Source: Variovorax sp.
GTDB lineage: Bacteria > Pseudomonadota > Gammaproteobacteria > Burkholderiales > Burkholderiaceae_C
Assembly: GCA_017744935.1 (NCBI GenBank)
Contig: JAGIAI010000008.1
Span: 1 to 40,267, forward strand
DNA length: 40,267 nucleotides
Direction: 5' to 3'
Shown: in pieces, positions 23,765 through 33,371 of the stretch
Numbering within the stretch: the first letter of the stretch is position 1
Layout of the letters: the number at the start of each line of letters is the position of its first letter
Position numbers and translations under genes: made by a program
The notes under the pieces: model-generated
Database searches by the model: none
The model's input: the letters and a program-made list of their open reading frames with translations, nothing else
What the model was told of the DNA's origin: nothing

Positions 23765-25336
23765 ATGAATCCACCCTCTGAATCTCCCTCCAGGCAGCCG
23801 CCTGCTGCACGTCGCACATTGCGCGCCCTGTGTGCCGCTCTGGCGATCGCCGCGCAGCTGGTGCTCCCGGTCCCGGCGGCGGCCCAGTTGCCCAGCATGG
23901 GTGACGGCGAGATGACCGCCGCGGCCGAGCGCCACCTCGGCGATGAGATCGCCCGCGAGCTTTACCGCGATCCGGACTACATCGACGACCCGGTGCTGCT
24001 CGAATACGTGAACGACATCTGGCTGAAGCTGCTGGCCGCCGCTCGGGTGCGTGGCGAGCTCACGCCGGAGCTGGACGAACGGTTCGCCTGGACCATTCTT
24101 CTGGGCCGCGATCGCAACATCAACGCGTTCGCTTTGCCGGGCGGCTATCTCGGTGTCAATCTGGGGCTGATCGCGGTGGTCGGCAGTCGCGACGAACTCG
24201 CCACGGTGCTCGGGCACGAAATGTCGCACGTCACGCAGCGCCACATCGCGCGGATGATGACCTCGCAGAACAAGCAGCTGCCTTTGATGCTCGCGGGCAT
24301 GATCCTCGGCGTTATCGCGGCGAGCAAGAGTCGCCAACCCGACGCCGGCCAAGCCGTGATGATGGGCAGCCAGGCAGCTTTCATGAACAACCAGTTGAGC
24401 TTCTCGCGCGACATGGAGCGCGAGGCCGATCGCATCGGCTTCGGCGTCATGACGCAGGCAGGCTATGCGCCGCAGGGTGCGGCATCGATGTTCGAAAAGC
24501 TCCAGTACGCATCGCGTCTCAACGATAACGGCTCGTACCCCTACCTGCGCAGCCACCCGCTGACCGGCGAACGGATCGCAGACATGCAGGCGCGCTTCCA
24601 GATGCAGCCCGGCACAAAGACGCCAGTTCCTTTGCTCATGGATCACTCGATGATTGCGGCTCGCGCGCGCGTCCTGACTCGTCCGGGTGTCGATGTGCTG
24701 CGCCAGTGGGTCGAGGTGCCTTCCAGTGGCGAGTTCGCCCGGAGTTCGCCCGCCCAGCAGGCCGGTTCTCTCTACGCTGCGGCGCTGTCGGCGAGCGAAC
24801 TGCGTGATTTCAAGTCGGCGCGCGCCCTGACGCAGCAATTACAGACGCGCACCGCCGGTGATGCGTCGGCCACAAGACTGGCCCGGTTGCTTTCGGCGGA
24901 GATCGAATTGGCGGCGGGCGCCGCGCCCGCTGCCGCGGCACTGCTCAATCCAAAGGCCAAGGACCGCCCTGAAATGCTGCTCTCCGCCCAGGCTGCCGCC
25001 GCGACGCGCAACCCGGCGCCGATGGTTCAGCCTCTGCGGGATTGGGTAGCGACGAATCCGCGCGATGCGACTGCATGGCGGACGCTGGCGAGCCTCTATG
25101 GCGCAGAGAACGACACTGTCCGCGCAATACGCGCCGACGCCGAAGCCAACGTCGCGACCTTGGACTACCCGGCGGCGAGAGACCGCCTCAAAGCGGCGCA
25201 GGATCTGATTCGCGCCAATGCGCGAACGCCGGGAAGCACCGTGGACAACTACGAAGCCTCGATCATCGACACGCGCGCACGCGCGGTCGATGCGCTCGTG
25301 AAGGAGCAGGCGGCGGAGATGCGCAACAACAGATGA
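23765..25336 (+). CDS. bepA: Periplasmic M48 metalloprotease with TPRs (BepA/YfgC family)
   Basis: A 523-residue exported protein. A Sec signal peptide ends near [10 protein letters not shown] (about residue 41). The peptidase M48 domain (about 75-285) has the zinc motif [10 protein letters not shown] and the third-ligand region [12 protein letters not shown]. The C-terminal part is helical, Ala-rich and TPR-like ([20 protein letters not shown]...). BepA-type proteins act at the outer membrane, degrading or chaperoning stalled LptD and BAM substrates. The ATG at 23765 is the first that gives a proper signal peptide. It diverges from moaC and ends seven bases before a convergent stop. Confidence 0.92.
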   Translation: MNPPSESPSRQPPAARRTLRALCAALAIAAQLVLPVPAAAQLPSMGDGEMTAAAERHLGDEIARELYRDPDYIDDPVLLEYVNDIWLKLLAAARVRGELTPELDERFAWTILLGRDRNINAFALPGGYLGVNLGLIAVVGSRDELATVLGHEMSHVTQRHIARMMTSQNKQLPLMLAGMILGVIAASKSRQPDAGQAVMMGSQAAFMNNQLSFSRDMEREADRIGFGVMTQAGYAPQGAASMFEKLQYASRLNDNGSYPYLRSHPLTGERIADMQARFQMQPGTKTPVPLLMDHSMIAARARVLTRPGVDVLRQWVEVPSSGEFARSSPAQQAGSLYAAALSASELRDFKSARALTQQLQTRTAGDASATRLARLLSAEIELAAGAAPAAAALLNPKAKDRPEMLLSAQAAAATRNPAPMVQPLRDWVATNPRDATAWRTLASLYGAENDTVRAIRADAEANVATLDYPAARDRLKAAQDLIRANARTPGSTVDNYEASIIDTRARAVDALVKEQAAEMRNNR

Positions 25337-25342
25337 CCGCGG

Positions 25343-25696
25343 TCAGTGCTTGGCGAACAAGCCACCTAGCGCCGATTCGATGATCAGCCCCAGGATCGAA
25401 TAGAGCAGCGACCCGATCAGCGCTGCGACGAACCCGTCGACGTGAAAGCCCGACAGCAGCCCGGAGGCAGCCCAGAAGAGCAGCGCGTTGATCACGAACA
25501 GGAACAGCCCCAGCGTGACGATGGTGACCGGAAGGGTCAGCACCACCAGCACCGGGCGCATGAACATGTTGAGAAAGCCGATGACCGCCGCGGCCAGCAG
25601 CGCCGAGGTGTAAGTCGTGACCTGCACCCCGGTGTAGACGTACGCGACTGCGAGCAGCGCGAGCGCGCTCAACAGCCACTTGATGAGAAGACGCAT
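25343..25696 (-). CDS. Phage-holin-4 superfamily (YvlD-like) membrane protein
   Basis: A 117-residue, very hydrophobic protein with four membrane segments (about 4-22, 28-50, 55-77, 88-110). NMFMRPVLVVLTLPVTIVTLGLF, given here in part as NMFMRPVLVVLTLPVT, is characteristic of the Phage_holin_4_2/YvlD family, which is a chromosomal membrane family and not evidence of a prophage. It starts 15 bases after the preceding minus-strand gene, so it is probably third in the riboswitch-led TerC operon. Function unknown. Confidence 0.88.
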   Translation of the reverse strand: MRLLIKWLLSALALLAVAYVYTGVQVTTYTSALLAAAVIGFLNMFMRPVLVVLTLPVTIVTLGLFLFVINALLFWAASGLLSGFHVDGFVAALIGSLLYSILGLIIESALGGLFAKH

Positions 25697-25711
25697 CCGG
25701 CGGGTGCGCTC

Positions 25712-26176
25712 TTACTCGGACATCTCGTTGGCCAGCAGCAGCAGCGCGCCCATGCCGACCACTGCGCCCGGAAGTGCCCAGCTCGATTGCCCGGGGGGTG
25801 CCACGTCCGGGGCCACCGGTTCGAGGTCGACGCCCACCTTCGGTCGACGCGCATCGATCACCTGGGCCGCACCGTGCTCGAGCTTCAGCCGCTTGGTCAG
25901 GTCCGTCAGCGGCCCCTTGGCCAGGGTCGGCGTGACCTGGCTTCCCCGCGCTTGAAGCAAAGGCAGGAGTTGCTCCTGCACCTTCGCGAACCACTTGCCG
26001 CGCCAGTTCTCGCGGGCGCTGTGACTGACCCACTTGCTGATGCGATGCGTCATGCGCGGCGCACAGGCCACCAGCACCCAGTGGCGCACTCCGACATCGG
26101 TCTCCGAAGCCGCCATTCGCGCGAGAAACTCGCGCGCGTAGGCAGCGTCGTCGACGTAAAGAATGACCTTTTCCAT
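25712..26176 (-). CDS. Conserved protein of unknown function with C-terminal membrane tail
   Basis: A 154-residue protein, function not recognised. It opens with a beta-strand/helix pattern (MEKVILYVDDAAYAREFLARM) that is slightly reminiscent of universal-stress or nucleotide-binding folds. A basic middle (RMTHRISKWVSHSARENWRG) follows, then a Pro-rich linker and a single hydrophobic segment (WALPGAVVGMGALLLLA) at the very end, as in tail-anchored proteins. AGGAG sits six bases before ATG 26176, fixing the start. It lies 56 bases after a TerC gene under a manganese riboswitch and before a small membrane protein, so a link to metal or envelope stress is possible but only by context. Confidence 0.75.
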   Translation of the reverse strand: MEKVILYVDDAAYAREFLARMAASETDVGVRHWVLVACAPRMTHRISKWVSHSARENWRGKWFAKVQEQLLPLLQARGSQVTPTLAKGPLTDLTKRLKLEHGAAQVIDARRPKVGVDLEPVAPDVAPPGQSSWALPGAVVGMGALLLLANEMSE

Positions 26177-26232
26177 GAGTGCTCCTTCTTTCGTTGGTTG
26201 GAGTGGCAGTGACATTGGATTCAGAGAGCGGA

Positions 26233-26970
26233 TCAGGCGGCGACGGTTTCGCCTGGCTTGGGGCGGCGCGCGGCCAGCCACTTGCCGATCGCGAGCACCA
26301 CCAGCGCGCCGATGACGCCTGCGGCATAGCGGACCACTTCGCTTTGCGGCAGCTTCGGCACCCAGGTCCATTCGGCCGCGTTGGCGATGGCGGGGTCCGA
26401 CACAGCCATCGTGCCGGCGATCCAGCCCAGCAGCATGCCGCCGAGCGTGATGATGATCGGGAAGCGGTCCATCAACTTGATGACCAGCTGGCTGCCCCAG
26501 ACGATGATCGGGATGCTCACGAGCAGGCCGAAGATCACCAGCGGCATCTGATGGCCCTCGCCGGCGCCTTGCGCGGCGCCGGCGATGGCGATCACGTTGT
26601 CCACGCTCATCACGAGGTCCGCCACGATCACGGTCTTGACCGCGGCCCAGAGCTTGTCGCTCGCGGCGATGTCGCCGTGCGCATCGTCGTGTTCAGGGGC
26701 GAGGAGCTTGACGCCGATCCACACCAGCAGCAATGCGCCGGCAAGCTTCAGGAACGGAATGGCCAGCAGTGTGAGCGCGAAGAAGATCAGGACGACGCGC
26801 AGAAGAATCGCGCCTGCCGTGCCCCAGAGAATGCCCTTCGTGCGTTGCGCGGGCGGCAGTTTGCGGCAGGCAAGTGCAATCACGACGGCGTTGTCGCCAC
26901 CGAGCAGGATGTCGATCATGATGATCTGGCCGACCGCGACCCAAAACTCGGGGGTCAGAAACTGTTCCAT
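26233..26970 (-). CDS. TerC family membrane protein, probable Mn exporter
   Basis: A 245-residue polytopic protein of the TerC/YjbE family. The signatures DILLGGDNAVVIAL (20-33) and ADLVMSVDNVIAIAGAA place the acidic/Asn pairs in two membrane helices, as in the TerC protein at 878-1567. The start is ATG 26970: GAGGAC stands six bases before it and the conserved N-terminus MEQFLTPEFW begins there. Upstream lies a yybP-ykoY riboswitch, which in other bacteria senses Mn2+ and turns on Mn exporters, including TerC proteins such as Alx and YkoY. Manganese export is therefore the likeliest role. First gene of a probable three-gene operon. Confidence 0.93.
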   Translation of the reverse strand: MEQFLTPEFWVAVGQIIMIDILLGGDNAVVIALACRKLPPAQRTKGILWGTAGAILLRVVLIFFALTLLAIPFLKLAGALLLVWIGVKLLAPEHDDAHGDIAASDKLWAAVKTVIVADLVMSVDNVIAIAGAAQGAGEGHQMPLVIFGLLVSIPIIVWGSQLVIKLMDRFPIIITLGGMLLGWIAGTMAVSDPAIANAAEWTWVPKLPQSEVVRYAAGVIGALVVLAIGKWLAARRPKPGETVAA

Positions 26971-26973
26971 AAA

Positions 26974-27031
26974 GTCCTCTGTTCGTTTCGATTCCTTCCG
27001 TGCGGGTCGGATGAAGCGGTCGGATGAGGAC
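26974..27031 (-). promoter_or_regulatory. Possible Shine-Dalgarno-sequestering hairpin in the TerC leader
   Basis: On the minus strand GTCCTC (27031-27026) is complementary to GAGGAC (26979-26974), which includes the ribosome-binding site of the TerC gene; one further G-U pair extends it. Pairing would hide the site, giving a simple OFF state that manganese binding to the upstream aptamer could relieve. This is a reading of complementarity, not a folded structure. Confidence 0.4.
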
Positions 27032-27085
27032 CAATGCCCTCGTGGAACATGCAATCGCTTCGATCAAACCTGCACAGGTCAAATC

Positions 27086-27199
27086 GAAGGTCTTGCTCAG
27101 CAGCGTGGGGCTGCCCGACAGGCCGGAAGTGTTGTGCTTCGTATTGACGACCTGGCGAAACCCGCTCCTCGAGAAAGCGGGTGGGAGCTACTCCCCTTC
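27086..27199 (-). ncRNA. yybP-ykoY manganese riboswitch aptamer
   Basis: Read on the minus strand, the element opens with GAAGGGGAGTAGC and closes with CTGCTGAGCAAGACCTTC. The GAAGG/CCTTC ends pair as helix P1. The invariant GGGGAGTAG, the internal GTCGTCAATAC and the closing GAGCAAGACC are hallmarks of the yybP-ykoY class (Rfam RF00080), known to bind Mn2+. A second hairpin (CCCGCT...AGCGGG) fits the usual side arm. It lies 115 bases before a TerC gene, one of the classic targets of this riboswitch. The remaining leader (26971-27085) is the likely expression platform. Confidence 0.9.
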
Positions 27200-27382
27200 G
27201 TGGGCGGAATTAGAGCATCGCAACTGGAGCGTGGCAACTCGACGCGCCGGGGGGCTTAAACGAAAGATGCTGGAAAGCCGTGCGGTTCATGGATTCGTTG
27301 CTACGTATTCGATAGCGCGCAAATCCTTTGCGGATCTCGGGAAATAGCCGGACTATGATCGCCGCCTTGCATTTTTCGACCC

Positions 27383-27853
27383 ATGGCCGCCATTCACATC
27401 ACCGACATCGAGGCCGCCATCAATTACTGGCGCGACCGGAAGCCTTCGCCTGACGGCATCACCTTGGCACCCGAGTTGCGGGCGCTGGCCGAGGTCTATG
27501 CGCTGATGATCTTTCATCACGAAGACGAGGTCGACGAAGTCGGCTTCCCCACCAAAGCCTGGGACGCCTGGCTCACCTGGTATCAGACCACGCCAGACAC
27601 ACCCTGCATCGCGATCTGCTCCACCAGCCAGGGCGACGATGAATGCAAGGGCTGCGGGCGCAGCTTTGATGAGGTCCAGCATTGGCCCGCCATGACGCCC
27701 GCCGAGAAGCGGTCGACGTGGCGCCGCATCACGATGCAGGACTCGGCCTGGCGCTTCAACCGGTATGCCGAGCGAGCCCGGGAAGCCGAGCATGTCCGCG
27801 CGGAAGACGAAGCCGCCGAGCCGGCTCTCCAAAGCGCCAAGAACGTAGGCTGA
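27383..27853 (+). CDS. DUF3717-DUF1289 fusion protein
   Basis: A 156-residue cytoplasmic protein. Residues about 3-70 (ITDIEAAINYWRDR, ELRALAEVYALMIF) match the DUF3717 pattern. Residues about 73-115 are a DUF1289 domain with four Cys (PCIAICSTSQGDDECKGCGR) and the following ITMQ/W pattern, probably a small metal- or Fe-S-binding knuckle. The C-terminus is charged and helical. Function unknown. It is four bases upstream of a DUF2007 protein that also has a zinc-ribbon-like Cys set. The 183 bases between this gene and the riboswitch presumably hold both divergent promoters. Confidence 0.85.
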   Translation: MAAIHITDIEAAINYWRDRKPSPDGITLAPELRALAEVYALMIFHHEDEVDEVGFPTKAWDAWLTWYQTTPDTPCIAICSTSQGDDECKGCGRSFDEVQHWPAMTPAEKRSTWRRITMQDSAWRFNRYAERAREAEHVRAEDEAAEPALQSAKNVG

Positions 27854-27857
27854 CCCC

Positions 27858-28175
27858 ATGCGCCGCATCGCGCAAGCCCCCAATCTCGCCATCGCGACGC
27901 TGTGGGTGCATGCGTTGCGCGAAGGCGGTGTCGATGCGTCGGTGCAGCGCGAATACCTGGGCGCCGCGATGGGCCAGTTGCCGCCTGACCAATGCCTGCC
28001 TGAAGTCTGGATCGAGGACGACGGGCAGTTCGAGCTCGCCGAGCGCCTGCTGGACGAGTTGCAGAACCGACCCCAGCGGCGCTGGCAATGCCAGTGCGGC
28101 GAACTCGTCGAAGGCGGCTTCGAGCAATGCTGGCGATGCGGGGCGATGATGCCGCCGCACCGCTCGTCGACCTGA
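27858..28175 (+). CDS. DUF2007-type protein with C-terminal zinc ribbon
   Basis: A 105-residue protein. The first part (IATLWVHALREGGVDASVQREYLG, shown here as VHALREGGVDASVQREYLG) follows the DUF2007 'putative signal transducing protein' pattern of a small alpha/beta domain. The end carries CQCGELVEGGFEQCWRCG, four Cys in a C-x-C...C-x2-C arrangement suited to zinc. The start is four bases after the preceding stop, so the two are co-transcribed. Its stop (28173-28175) directly abuts the yaeQ stop on the other strand, with no intergenic base. Function unknown. Confidence 0.85.
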   Translation: MRRIAQAPNLAIATLWVHALREGGVDASVQREYLGAAMGQLPPDQCLPEVWIEDDGQFELAERLLDELQNRPQRRWQCQCGELVEGGFEQCWRCGAMMPPHRSST

Positions 28176-28735
28176 CTACTTGAGTCGTTGCGGCTCGATG
28201 TCGATGTTGTGCGTGCCGTCGCCCAGCATCAGCACGCCTTCCTGGATCGTCGCCTGCAACTGCATCGAGCGCTGCGCCAGTGCTGCCAGCGATTGCGAAC
28301 CTGCAGTCGGAATGCGGAACACCGAGAGGTTCTGAGGACGCGTCAGCTTGCCCTCGATGCCGCGCCACCAGATTTCGGCGGCATGGTTGAAGGCGTAGAC
28401 GATCACCTCTTCGGATTTGCCGCAGGCTTTCACGATCGGCTTGTCTTCCGGTTGGCCGACTTCGATCCAGAGCTTCGTCTCGCCGGTGAAGTCGCGCAAC
28501 CAGACATCCGGCTCGTCCGGATTCGACAGCCCGGCGCCGAAGGCCAGGGTGCCGTCGCCGTTGCAGACGTCCTGCAGCTTGTGCGCGTTGAGTGCCAGCG
28601 CGGCGAGGCGGATCATCATCCGCTCGTCGGTTTCGCTCGGATGGCGAGCCAGCGTGAGCGCGTGGTCCGCGTAATAGCTGTGATCGATGTCCGCGACGGC
28701 GAGGTTCGCCTTGAAGATGGTGGACTTGAGCGCCA

Positions 28736-28736
<1 letters not shown>
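28176..28736 (-). CDS. yaeQ: YaeQ family protein
   Basis: A 186-residue protein of the YaeQ family, which has a PD-(D/E)xK nuclease-like fold but no settled function. Recognisable segments are MALKSTIFKANLAVADID, the ERMMIRLAALALNA helix, the WIEVGQPEDKP strand (with the Glu of the nuclease-like core) and VYAFNHAAEIWW. Length matches the family. Its ATG overlaps the last base of the purB stop (TGATG), so it is translated with purB; no metabolic link is evident. Confidence 0.93.
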
Positions 28737-30124
<1,388 letters not shown>

Positions 30125-30151
30125 TTAGGTCGCGCCATATTTCCGGCAATT

Positions 30152-31210
30152 TCAGTCGACCGTGGCGTCCCGGAAGAAGGCGATTCGCTCTGCCGTGGCC
30201 GGATGCGTCGAGAACGCGAGGCCGACGAAGTCGACATCGTCCTTTTCACCCTGCGGCCGGGTTTGCCGCCATTGCTCGATGGCTTCGAAGAAGTCCGCCA
30301 TTGCCCTCGGCGGGATCCCGGCGCTGCGCATCAGGCGCAACGATTCGGCATCCGCTTCGCGTTCCGCGTCACGCGAATAGCCGAGCGTGGCCAGAAGCAC
30401 TGGCGCGGAGGTGATGAGGGTGCCGTAGTCGCCGAATGCGACCGATACGGTCAGTCCCACCGCGGATACCTGCACCAGTTGCCGCATAGCGTGCCGCAGG
30501 CGCACATGGCCGAACTCGTGCCCCAGCACGCCCACGATGGCGTCATCGTTGTCCGGCATCAGGCGCACGAGTTCATCGGTCAGCACGATCGTTCCACCAG
30601 GTAGCGCCAGCGCATTCGGCCCCAGCCCCTTGTCGCGGCCGCGCCGGAACTCGAGCCGCCACGGCGGCGCAGCGTCCGGATGGGCTGCCTGAACCATGCG
30701 GGCGAAGGCATGGCGAATGCGTTCCTGGTCCGCCGAGGGCAGTTCGCTGGGCAGCAGCAGAGAATCGTCCAGAGACTCCAGCACCTGCGCGCCGATCAAC
30801 GCGTCGACCCGCTGCGGAACCATCGCGGTGATTCCACGCGCCACCCACGGCAGGGCCCATTGATACATCGCGGCGCCCGCCACGATCACCAGCACAAAAG
30901 CCACCAGTACGCCGCGCCAGCTTTGCTGCGCTCGCACCACCCAGCTTTCCTGATGGCCGAGTTGCTCGGCCCATGCGTCCCACGCTGGTACATCGATGGC
31001 CTGCACGGTGGCGCCGTTGGGGAGCTGCGCGATCCGCCCGCCGTGGCGCGTGCGCTCCGGCCAGCGGATCAGGTGGGTGGGCACGGTGACCGGCGCGAAG
31101 TGCTCCCCGGCCAGGGGTTCGACCGTGAGCACGCCGTCCTCCATGCGCAGCCGGCCCGCGTGCGGCCTGCTGCTCTGGCCGTCGAAGAAGCGGACTTCGA
31201 GCGTCGTCAC
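30152..31210 (-). CDS. Membrane-anchored M48 metalloprotease
   Basis: A 352-residue protein. The N-terminal 90 residues form a soluble beta-rich domain (LEVRFFDGQSSRPHAGRL); a membrane helix follows (about 100-122, VLVAFVLVIVAGAAMYQWAL). The M48 protease domain comes after it, with the zinc motif LGHEFGHVRLRH and the third ligand in DAEREADAESLRL. The start overlaps the stop of the DUF898 gene by four bases (ATGA), so they form an operon and may work together. The substrate is unknown. It is distinct from the BepA-like protease at 23765, which has a signal peptide and TPRs. Confidence 0.9.
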   Translation of the reverse strand: MTTLEVRFFDGQSSRPHAGRLRMEDGVLTVEPLAGEHFAPVTVPTHLIRWPERTRHGGRIAQLPNGATVQAIDVPAWDAWAEQLGHQESWVVRAQQSWRGVLVAFVLVIVAGAAMYQWALPWVARGITAMVPQRVDALIGAQVLESLDDSLLLPSELPSADQERIRHAFARMVQAAHPDAAPPWRLEFRRGRDKGLGPNALALPGGTIVLTDELVRLMPDNDDAIVGVLGHEFGHVRLRHAMRQLVQVSAVGLTVSVAFGDYGTLITSAPVLLATLGYSRDAEREADAESLRLMRSAGIPPRAMADFFEAIEQWRQTRPQGEKDDVDFVGLAFSTHPATAERIAFFRDATVD

Positions 31211-32361
31211 ATCCCGATGTCCATGCCGAACAGGTCGGCCGCCATGTCGCCCACCGCACCCGGGCTCTCATGCGCTGCAGTCTGGGTGATCTGGTCAAGG
31301 TCAATGCGCGTGCGCAGTTCCATCGCTTCGAGCTGCGCGCGACGTGTATTGACCACCGCGAATGGCCAGTAAAGCCCGAGCGTGAGGAAGATCAGCAGAT
31401 AGTTCTTGCACTGCAGGCCGAGATAGCTTGCCAGCGGCAGTTCGCTCTTGAACCTCAGCACGTCGTTTCCGGTTCTCGACCAGATCAGGTTCTGGAGTCG
31501 CACCTGGAGGTACGACTTGGGCAGGATGTTCAGCGCCAGGATGCCAACGATGCCAACCAGGATCACGGCGCCGAAATACATGGGTCCCATTCCGGCGCGC
31601 CGGCCGAAGAGGATGAACATGAAGGCCAGGCCGGCCAGCGCCGCCATCGCGACGAGGCTGATGCCGATCAGCTTTATGAAGATGCCGTACAGCACGCCGA
31701 GATCCGCTTCGAGCCGCGTCTGTAGCTTGCCGAACGCGTAGTTGCCGTGTTGGTAGCGCCGAATGCGCCACAGGAAATAGGGGAGCGCCGCGAAGAAGGC
31801 CATCATGCCCAACCCGACGAGTGCGGATGCGGCGGGCGGCAACGCGCCGGGCTGACCCCGCCCACCGGGCGCCATGGCGCCCATGACCGCAACCGGGAGC
31901 AGCAGCAATGCCAGTGGCGGAAGCATGCAGGCGTAGGCGGTGGCCGCGTCGCCCGTGAAGCGAAATCGCAGGCCGCGCCAGCTCGTATTGGCCAGACGGA
32001 AGCGCAGCGCGGCGCGGAAGAGCGCCGGCCACAGTCCGACGAATGCGACAGCAGCCAGGAGCGCAGCCCAGCCCGAGAAGTTGCTGCCGATCGAGTACAC
32101 GGCGAGGAAGGCGCCGGCAATCAGTGTTCCGCGAAGCATCTTGCGCGGCTCTCCATGGAAGTCGAGCGCGTCGCCGGCCACCCAGGTGTTCCGATAGAAA
32201 TACTGGAGCTTGCGCACCTTGGCCCAGGGCAGGTAGAGCCCGAGCGTGACCAACGTCAAGAGCAGATTCACGATCCAGATCCGGAAATACTCGCTGCCCG
32301 TTGCCGTGAATTCGATCGGATGACGCTGTACTGCGCCTACGGGAGGTGTGCCTGATTCCAT
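31207..32361 (-). CDS. DUF898 (YjgN) family membrane protein
   Basis: A 384-residue inner-membrane protein. Repeated DUF898 signatures are visible: FTATGSEYFRIWIVNLLLTLVTLGLYLPWAKVRK near the start (read here as FRIWIVNLLLTLVTLGLY and PWAKVRK), WRGLRFRFTG in the middle and KNYLLIFLTLGLYWPFA near the end, with about seven to eight hydrophobic segments. The family (E. coli YjgN) has no settled function. The gene is translationally coupled to the M48 protease downstream. It diverges from the GST gene with 104 bases between starts. Confidence 0.9.
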   Translation of the reverse strand: MESGTPPVGAVQRHPIEFTATGSEYFRIWIVNLLLTLVTLGLYLPWAKVRKLQYFYRNTWVAGDALDFHGEPRKMLRGTLIAGAFLAVYSIGSNFSGWAALLAAVAFVGLWPALFRAALRFRLANTSWRGLRFRFTGDAATAYACMLPPLALLLLPVAVMGAMAPGGRGQPGALPPAASALVGLGMMAFFAALPYFLWRIRRYQHGNYAFGKLQTRLEADLGVLYGIFIKLIGISLVAMAALAGLAFMFILFGRRAGMGPMYFGAVILVGIVGILALNILPKSYLQVRLQNLIWSRTGNDVLRFKSELPLASYLGLQCKNYLLIFLTLGLYWPFAVVNTRRAQLEAMELRTRIDLDQITQTAAHESPGAVGDMAADLFGMDIGM

Positions 32362-32465
32362 ATTTCCCCGTCCCTCGTTCGTTATGACGACGCGGATTCT
32401 GCACCGGCCTCGTTCTCATAGAATCAAAGCGCTACAACGATGACCCTGATGGGGGGAATTTCCGC

Positions 32466-33077
32466 ATGAAACTGATCGGATCCGCTGCCAGCCCTTACGT
32501 GCGCAAGGTGCGCGTGGTCATGGCAGAAAAGCGGCTCGACTACCAGTTCGTGTTCGAAGACGTCTGGTCTGACGACACCACGATTTCCAGTGCCAACCCG
32601 CTTGGCAAAGTACCTTGCCTGATCATGGACGGCAGCGAAGCGATGTTCGACTCGCGCGTGATCGTCGAGTATCTCGACACGATGTCGCCGGTCGGCAAGC
32701 TGATTCCGCAGCAGAGCCGCGAGCGCGCCGAGGTGAAGACCTGGGAGGCGCTGGCCGATGGCGTGATGGACGCCGGCGTCCTCTGGCGCCTCGAGGTCAC
32801 CTGGCCCAAGCGCGGCGACAACGAACGCAACCAGGCCTGGATCGATCGTCAGCGAGCCAAGGTGCTTGCCGGCATCGCCGCGATGTCCAAGGGGCTGGGC
32901 GACAAGCCTTTCTGCAGCGGCATCCACCTGAGCCTGTCAGATATCGCGGTCGGTTGCGCGCTTGGATGGATCACCTATCGATTCCCGGAAATCGACTGGC
33001 GCGCCGAGCACGCGAATCTCGCCAAGCTCTACGACAAGCTCATGTTGCGTCCGAGCTTCGCCGACACCCAACCCTGA
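32466..33077 (+). CDS. Glutathione S-transferase family protein
   Basis: A 203-residue cytosolic GST. The N-terminal thioredoxin-fold half begins MKLIGSAASPYVRKVRV, with Ser9 in the catalytic S-P-Y-V-R-K position; the glutathione-binding NPLGKVPCL (cis-Pro) and DSRVIVEYLD (with the conserved E-S/D-R pattern) follow. The helical C-terminal half ends in LMLRPSFADTQP. GGGGGAA precedes the ATG by about nine bases. A strong bidirectional terminator follows. Such stand-alone GSTs act in detoxification or stringent-starvation-like roles; the substrate is not readable. Confidence 0.93.
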   Translation: MKLIGSAASPYVRKVRVVMAEKRLDYQFVFEDVWSDDTTISSANPLGKVPCLIMDGSEAMFDSRVIVEYLDTMSPVGKLIPQQSRERAEVKTWEALADGVMDAGVLWRLEVTWPKRGDNERNQAWIDRQRAKVLAGIAAMSKGLGDKPFCSGIHLSLSDIAVGCALGWITYRFPEIDWRAEHANLAKLYDKLMLRPSFADTQP

Positions 33078-33094
33078 AGCCCGGCAGCGGCCAC

Positions 33095-33122
33095 AAAAAA
33101 GCCCCGCATTGCGGGGCTTTTT
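33095..33122. terminator. Bidirectional Rho-independent terminator
   Basis: The stem GCCCCGC (33101-33107) and GCGGGGC (33111-33117) with loop ATT is preceded by six A and followed by five T, so it can terminate in both directions. It ends the GST transcript 18 bases after the stop and may also catch transcripts from the glutathione peroxidase gene arriving on the other strand. Confidence 0.93.
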
Positions 33123-33190
33123 GTTTTCCGGGCGCCTGATGCAGTCGCCGGATGGCGAATGAAAAATGTTGCGAGGCGCCCCGAAACGAA

Positions 33191-33210
33191 GGAGGGAGGG
33201 AGGGAGGAGG
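33191..33210 (+). repeat. GGGA-type purine repeat (G-quadruplex-prone)
   Basis: A run of GGA/GGGA units on the plus strand, with at least three GGG triplets separated by single A and flanked by GG pairs, lies in the 294-base gap between the convergent GST and glutathione peroxidase genes. Apart from the terminator at 33095 I see no other feature in that gap. Confidence 0.6.
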
Positions 33211-33371
33211 AGAAGAATCGCCTCGGGATTTCAGCCAAGCGGCAGGCGCCTGGAAGACCTCGCAACATGAAAACCGTCGGGCGTTTCGCACCCGAAACCG
33301 TATGAGCGCGGCCTCGCGACCCGGTTCCCCGCATAGAGGTAAACATTTGTGACGTTTCGGTAAAGACGCGG

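Noticed and set aside
23702..24838. N-terminal extension of moaC to a 539-residue protein
   Set aside because: The extra part is antisense to the BepA-like gene and has no domain; MoaC is complete from ATG 23701.
25343..25696. Prophage remnant (holin-like protein)
   Set aside because: The family is a common chromosomal membrane family and no other phage gene is nearby.
33123..33371. Small gene or RNA in the GST-peroxidase gap
   Set aside because: Short frames there are Ser/Arg-rich without ribosome sites, and no tRNA or structured RNA motif was seen besides the terminator and the purine repeat.
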